From Pseudomonas sp. B20(2017) (GTDB lineage: Bacteria > Pseudomonadota > Gammaproteobacteria > Pseudomonadales > Pseudomonadaceae): a DNA stretch of 64,000 bases. Of this stretch, positions 61,051 through 64,000 are shown piece by piece. The DNA lies in assembly GCF_002113125.1 (NCBI RefSeq), contig NZ_NEJP01000008.1:62001-126000 (forward strand). Direction: 5' to 3'. How positions within the stretch are numbered: position 1 is the first letter of the stretch; every line of letters begins with the position of its first letter. The notes below the pieces were generated by a model. That model ran no database searches and was not told where the DNA came from. It was given only the letters and a program-made list of their open reading frames with translations. The position numbers were made by a program, and so were the translations under genes.

Positions 61051-61731
61051 ATGCTCCTGCACATCCCCGCGCTGTTCGAAAAAGACGAAGTGCAGCGTAT
61101 TCGCGAGGCTCTGGAACAGGCTGACTGGGCCGATGGCAAGATCACCGCCGGCTATCAATCGGCCAAGGCCAAGCACAATCTGCAACTACCCGAAGGCCAT
61201 CCGCTGGCCAAGGAAATCGGCGCTGCGATGCTTGAACGCCTGTGGAAAAACCCGCTGTTCATGTCGGCTGCACTGCCGCACAAAGTATTTCCGCCGTTAC
61301 TCAACTGCTACACGGCGGGCGGCAGTTTCGATTTTCACATCGACAATGCCGTGCGCCAGCCCAAGGGCAGCATCGAACGGGTACGCACTGATCTGTCGGC
61401 CACGCTGTTTTTCAGCGAGCCCGAGGACTACGACGGCGGCGAGCTGGAAATCCAGGACACCTTCGGCACCCAACGGGTGAAACTGCCCGCCGGCGACATG
61501 GTGCTGTACCCCGGCACCAGCCTGCACAAGGTCAACGCAGTCACTCGCGGCGCGCGTTATGCCTCGTTCTTCTGGACTCAAAGTCTGGTGCGCGAAGACA
61601 GCCAGCGCGCGTTGCTGTTCGAGATGGACGGTGCGATCCAGCAACTCACCCAAGACATGCCCGATCACCCTTCGCTGATCCGCCTCACCGGCACCTACCA
61701 CAACCTGCTGCGTCGTTGGGTCGAGGTGTAA
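61051..61731 (+). CDS. piuC: Fe2+/2-oxoglutarate-dependent dioxygenase PiuC (PKHD-type hydroxylase)
   Basis: A 226-residue PKHD-type hydroxylase, the length I recall for P. aeruginosa PiuC. The iron ligands are H96 and D98 (FDFHIDNA) and H159 (GTSLHKVN), with R169 for 2-oxoglutarate. It ends [15 protein letters not shown]. Its substrate is unknown; linkage to piuA suggests siderophore or iron-release chemistry. MLLHIPALF is preferred over a start seven codons upstream. It is divergent from piuA across 207 bp and followed directly by the SEL1 gene. Confidence 0.95.
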   Translation: MLLHIPALFEKDEVQRIREALEQADWADGKITAGYQSAKAKHNLQLPEGHPLAKEIGAAMLERLWKNPLFMSAALPHKVFPPLLNCYTAGGSFDFHIDNAVRQPKGSIERVRTDLSATLFFSEPEDYDGGELEIQDTFGTQRVKLPAGDMVLYPGTSLHKVNAVTRGARYASFFWTQSLVREDSQRALLFEMDGAIQQLTQDMPDHPSLIRLTGTYHNLLRRWVEV

Positions 61732-62490
61732 GTGGCGGACTTTCGGTTACGTCGCGAAGAAGTCCTCGACGGCGAACGCCTCACGGCCATGCTCAAAGAA
61801 AGCCCGGCCCGCGCCGCTCAGGCAATTCTGCTGGCGGCGGGTGAGGGCGTGCTGGAAGCGCAGGCGCTGCTCGGGCAGATCCTGCTCGATGGTCACGGGA
61901 TTGTTCAGGACCAACCGTTGGCTCTGCGCTGGTTTGCAATAGCCGCCGGACAAGGTCATTTGATGGCGCGCAACATGCTCGGGCGCTGCCATGAACACGG
62001 TTGGGGATGTCCGGTCGATGCCACCAACGCCGTAAAACATTATCGAATTGCCGCCGATGGAGGGCTGGACTGGGCGATGTACAACCTCGCCAATCTGCTG
62101 GCGACCGGGCGCGGTGTAGTTGTCGATCATCTACAGGCCATGGCGCTGTATCAGCGTGCAGCCGAGTTCGGGCATGCCAAGTCGATGAACCTGCTCGGGC
62201 GATATCTGGAAGAAGGGCAGGTTTGTCCGGCGAACCCGGCAGCGGCCCGAGACTGGTATCGACGCTCGGCCGAAGGCGGGGATTTTCGTGGGCAGTTCAG
62301 CTACGCGGCGGTGTTGGCGGCTGAGGGGCGCGTTGATGAGGCGTTGGTCTGGCTGGAGAAAGCGCTGGCCGGCGGTAATCTGAATTTCCTGCGCGTGGCG
62401 AGCCAGACGTTGACGAGCGCAACCGATCCGAGAATCCAGGCACTGGCGCAGGCATACGCGCACCGTTGCGCCGAGTTACAGAGCGCCTGA
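61732..62490 (+). CDS. SEL1-like (TPR) repeat protein
   Basis: A 252-residue soluble protein built of SEL1-type repeats (EAQALLGQILLDGHGIVQDQ, HLMARNMLGRCHEHGWGCPV, WAMYNLANLLATGRGVVVDH, AKSMNLLGRYLEEGQVCPAN), giving an alpha-solenoid for protein-protein contacts. There is no signal peptide. The GTG start directly abuts the piuC TAA, so it is co-translated with piuC, as in the P. aeruginosa PA4515-PA4516 pair. Its partner and role in iron uptake are unknown. Confidence 0.87.
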   Translation: MADFRLRREEVLDGERLTAMLKESPARAAQAILLAAGEGVLEAQALLGQILLDGHGIVQDQPLALRWFAIAAGQGHLMARNMLGRCHEHGWGCPVDATNAVKHYRIAADGGLDWAMYNLANLLATGRGVVVDHLQAMALYQRAAEFGHAKSMNLLGRYLEEGQVCPANPAAARDWYRRSAEGGDFRGQFSYAAVLAAEGRVDEALVWLEKALAGGNLNFLRVASQTLTSATDPRIQALAQAYAHRCAELQSA

Positions 62491-62503
62491 ATCGCAGCTA
62501 CAA

Positions 62504-62531
62504 AAAAGCCCATGACACGTCATGGGCTTTT
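62504..62531. terminator. Bidirectional terminator between the SEL1 gene and speC
   Basis: AAAAGCCCATGA/TCATGGGCTTTT forms a 12-bp perfect stem with a CACG loop and A/T tracts on both sides, between convergent genes. Confidence 0.93.
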
Positions 62532-62548
62532 GCTTACCGCAGCAATAT

Positions 62549-63712
62549 TTACACGTAGAACGATTTCAGCGGCGGGAAGCCGTTGAACTCTACCGCGCTG
62601 TAACTGGTGGTGTACGCACCGGTCGACAGCCAGTACAGGCGATCACCGATCGCCAGGTTCAGCGGCAGGCCGTACTTGTAGTTTTCGTACATGATGTCGG
62701 CGCTGTCGCAGGTCGGGCCGGCGATGACGACTTCTTCCATCTCGCCTTTCTTCTCGGTCCAGATCGGGAACTTGATCGCTTCGTCCATGGTTTCGATCAG
62801 ACCGGAGAACTTGCCCACATCGGTGTAGACCCAACGCTCGACGGCTGTACGGGATTTACGCGCAACCAGCACCACTTCGCTGACCAGGATACCGGCGTTG
62901 GCAATCAGCGAACGGCCCGGCTCCAGGATGATTTCCGGCAGGTCATCACCGAAGTCTTCCTTCAGGAAGCGGATGATTTCTTCGGCGTAGGTTTCCAGGC
63001 TGTTGGTGCGGGTGATGTAGTTGGCCGGGAAGCCACCGCCCATGTTGATCAGCTTCAGGTGGATGCCGTCTTCTTCCTTCAGGCGTTCGAAGATCACTTT
63101 GACCTTGGCGATCGCCGCGTCCCAGACGCTGATGTCACGCTGTTGCGAACCGACGTGGAACGAGATGCCGTACGGCACCAGACCCAGGTCGCGGGCGAGG
63201 ATCAGCAGGTCCATGGCCATGTCGGTCTGGCAGCCGAATTTGCGCGACAGTGGCCAGTCGGCCGTGGTCGAGCCTTCGGTCAGGATGCGCACATAGACTT
63301 TGGCGCCCGGTGCGGCTTTGGCGATGTTGCGCAGGTCGGCTTCCGAGTCGGTGGCGAACAGGCGCACGCCCTTCTCATAGAAGTAGCGAATGTCCTTGGA
63401 TTTCTTGATGGTGTTGCCGTAGCTGATCTGGTCCGCGCTGACGCCACGGCTCAGTACTTTGTCCAGCTCATAGATCGAGGCGATGTCGAAGCTCGAACCT
63501 TTCTCTTTGAGCAGGTCGATGATCTCGACGGCCGGGTTGGCCTTGACCGCGTAGTAGACCTTGGCGAATTCGAAACCGGCGCGCAGGTCATCGTAGGCCT
63601 GGGCGATCATCGCGGTGTCGATCACCACGAACGGGGTTTCCTGTTTGTCGGCGAACGCCTTCATTTTCTGAAAGGTTTCGCGCGCGAAATAGTCTTCGAC
63701 CTGGATCGACAT
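62549..63712 (-). CDS. speC: Ornithine/lysine decarboxylase (fold-III PLP, SpeC type)
   Basis: A 387-residue fold-type III PLP decarboxylase making putrescine and possibly cadaverine. The PLP lysine is K57 (FAKVYYAVKANP). The phosphate-binding glycine loop is LINMGGGFPANY, the arginine motif is LEPGRSLIA, and the second-subunit active-site cysteine is C335 (AGPTCDSADI). This eukaryote-like short form is the one pseudomonads use as SpeC, unlike the long E. coli enzyme. AGGAG lies about 9 bases before the ATG. It is convergent with the SEL1 gene. Confidence 0.94.
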   Translation of the reverse strand: MSIQVEDYFARETFQKMKAFADKQETPFVVIDTAMIAQAYDDLRAGFEFAKVYYAVKANPAVEIIDLLKEKGSSFDIASIYELDKVLSRGVSADQISYGNTIKKSKDIRYFYEKGVRLFATDSEADLRNIAKAAPGAKVYVRILTEGSTTADWPLSRKFGCQTDMAMDLLILARDLGLVPYGISFHVGSQQRDISVWDAAIAKVKVIFERLKEEDGIHLKLINMGGGFPANYITRTNSLETYAEEIIRFLKEDFGDDLPEIILEPGRSLIANAGILVSEVVLVARKSRTAVERWVYTDVGKFSGLIETMDEAIKFPIWTEKKGEMEEVVIAGPTCDSADIMYENYKYGLPLNLAIGDRLYWLSTGAYTTSYSAVEFNGFPPLKSFYV

Positions 63713-63816
63713 ACTTGGGAGCTCCTATGGGCAAACTCGTGAAATCAATGGGTGCAAATGAACGCCCTCCGTATCCCCACTTTGGTTCGCCTACTTCCCA
63801 AGGCATGTCGCCGAAA

Positions 63817-63850
63817 GCAAAAAGGCCATGGGTCGCTGCCCTTGGCCTTG
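63817..63850 (-). terminator. Minus-strand terminator upstream of speC
   Basis: On the minus strand AAGGCCAAGGG/CCCATGGCCTT (one T-T mismatch, 6-base loop) is followed by five T residues. It lies about 105 bp before the speC start. It may end an unseen upstream gene or form part of a long speC leader. The remaining 150 bases to the window edge show no gene I can support. Confidence 0.75.
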
Positions 63851-64000
63851 CTGTCTCGTCGTCAGTACTTGAGCCGGATGGATCGTTTCCAGCATGGACG
63901 TTCGGCGCGAACTTTAGGGCGTGAGGGGCCTGAGATCAACTAAAAATGTCGCGTTTTTGCACGCTTCTGACGTGCGTCGCGGATATCACTCTTTGTAGCC

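Noticed and set aside
63715..63924. Small plus-strand ORF (69 codons) near the right edge
   Set aside because: It overlaps the speC ribosome-binding site and the minus-strand terminator, has no ribosome-binding site and resembles no family.

Overview
The window is a stretch of chromosome from a fluorescent-group Pseudomonas (P. fluorescens/P. koreensis-like). The basis is GC-rich codon use, near-identity of many proteins to what I remember of P. aeruginosa and P. putida orthologues, Pseudomonas gene order (rimP-nusA-infB-rbfA-truB-rpsO-pnp; grpE-dnaK-dnaJ-dapB-carA-carB-greA; nadC-DUF1631-ampD-ampE), and group-II-type REP/REPIN repeats (GTGGGAGC...GCTTGCTCGCGA). I used no database; family calls rest on motifs and recalled orthologues.

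Layout. (1) 1-5939: lactate utilisation. A minus-strand operon lldP-lutA-lutB-lutC-(FAD/Fe-S D-lactate dehydrogenase, cut by the window edge) faces the divergent regulator lldR, with a perfect operator palindrome between them. (2) 5990-11584: smpB, a neurotransmitter:sodium symporter, ratA-rnfH, bamE, fur and recN, the last with a LexA box. (3) 11765-25453: heat-shock grpE-dnaK-dnaJ behind a strong sigma-32 promoter, dapB, carA behind a leader terminator, carB-greA, a small membrane protein, yhbY, rlmE and ftsH. (4) 25462-38226: folP-glmM-tpiA-secG, tRNA-Leu and tRNA-fMet, rimP-nusA-infB, rbfA-truB, rpsO, pnp and tRNA-Thr. (5) 38461-46294: a small acidic protein, nadC, a DUF1631 protein, ampD-ampE, a chemoreceptor and a zinc-ribbon membrane protein. 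(6) 46295-53924: tatD-fruR divergent from the fructose PTS operon fruB-fruK-fruA, with a Cra operator between. (7) 53935-64000: REPINs bracketing a Tat-exported PhoD, then the iron-siderophore uptake set (PepSY-flavoprotein reductase, TonB receptor PiuA, dioxygenase PiuC), a SEL1 protein and an ornithine/lysine decarboxylase.

Nearly all of the window is core genome: translation (smpB, rimP, nusA, infB, rbfA, truB, rpsO, tRNAs), RNA decay (pnp), proteostasis (grpE, dnaK, dnaJ, ftsH), cell-wall precursors and recycling (glmM, dapB, ampD, ampE), carbamoyl phosphate synthesis (carA, carB), and regulated carbon uptake (lactate, fructose). I found no CRISPR array, prophage, transposase, integrase or defence island, and no clearly undescribed multi-gene system. 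The most interesting signals are regulatory: the LldR, LexA, Cra and sigma-32 sites, the carA leader with short overlapping ORFs, a probably leaderless smpB mRNA, nearly superposed divergent -10 elements between yhbY and rlmE, and an rpsO leader hairpin. Also notable are a Fur protein without cysteine, a tripartite PepSY/flavodoxin/reductase protein, and REPIN-marked rearrangement relative to remembered P. aeruginosa gene order. Several starts are non-ATG (carA TTG, ftsH TTG, fruR TTG, rimP GTG, truB GTG, pnp GTG, tatD GTG, the flavoprotein GTG).
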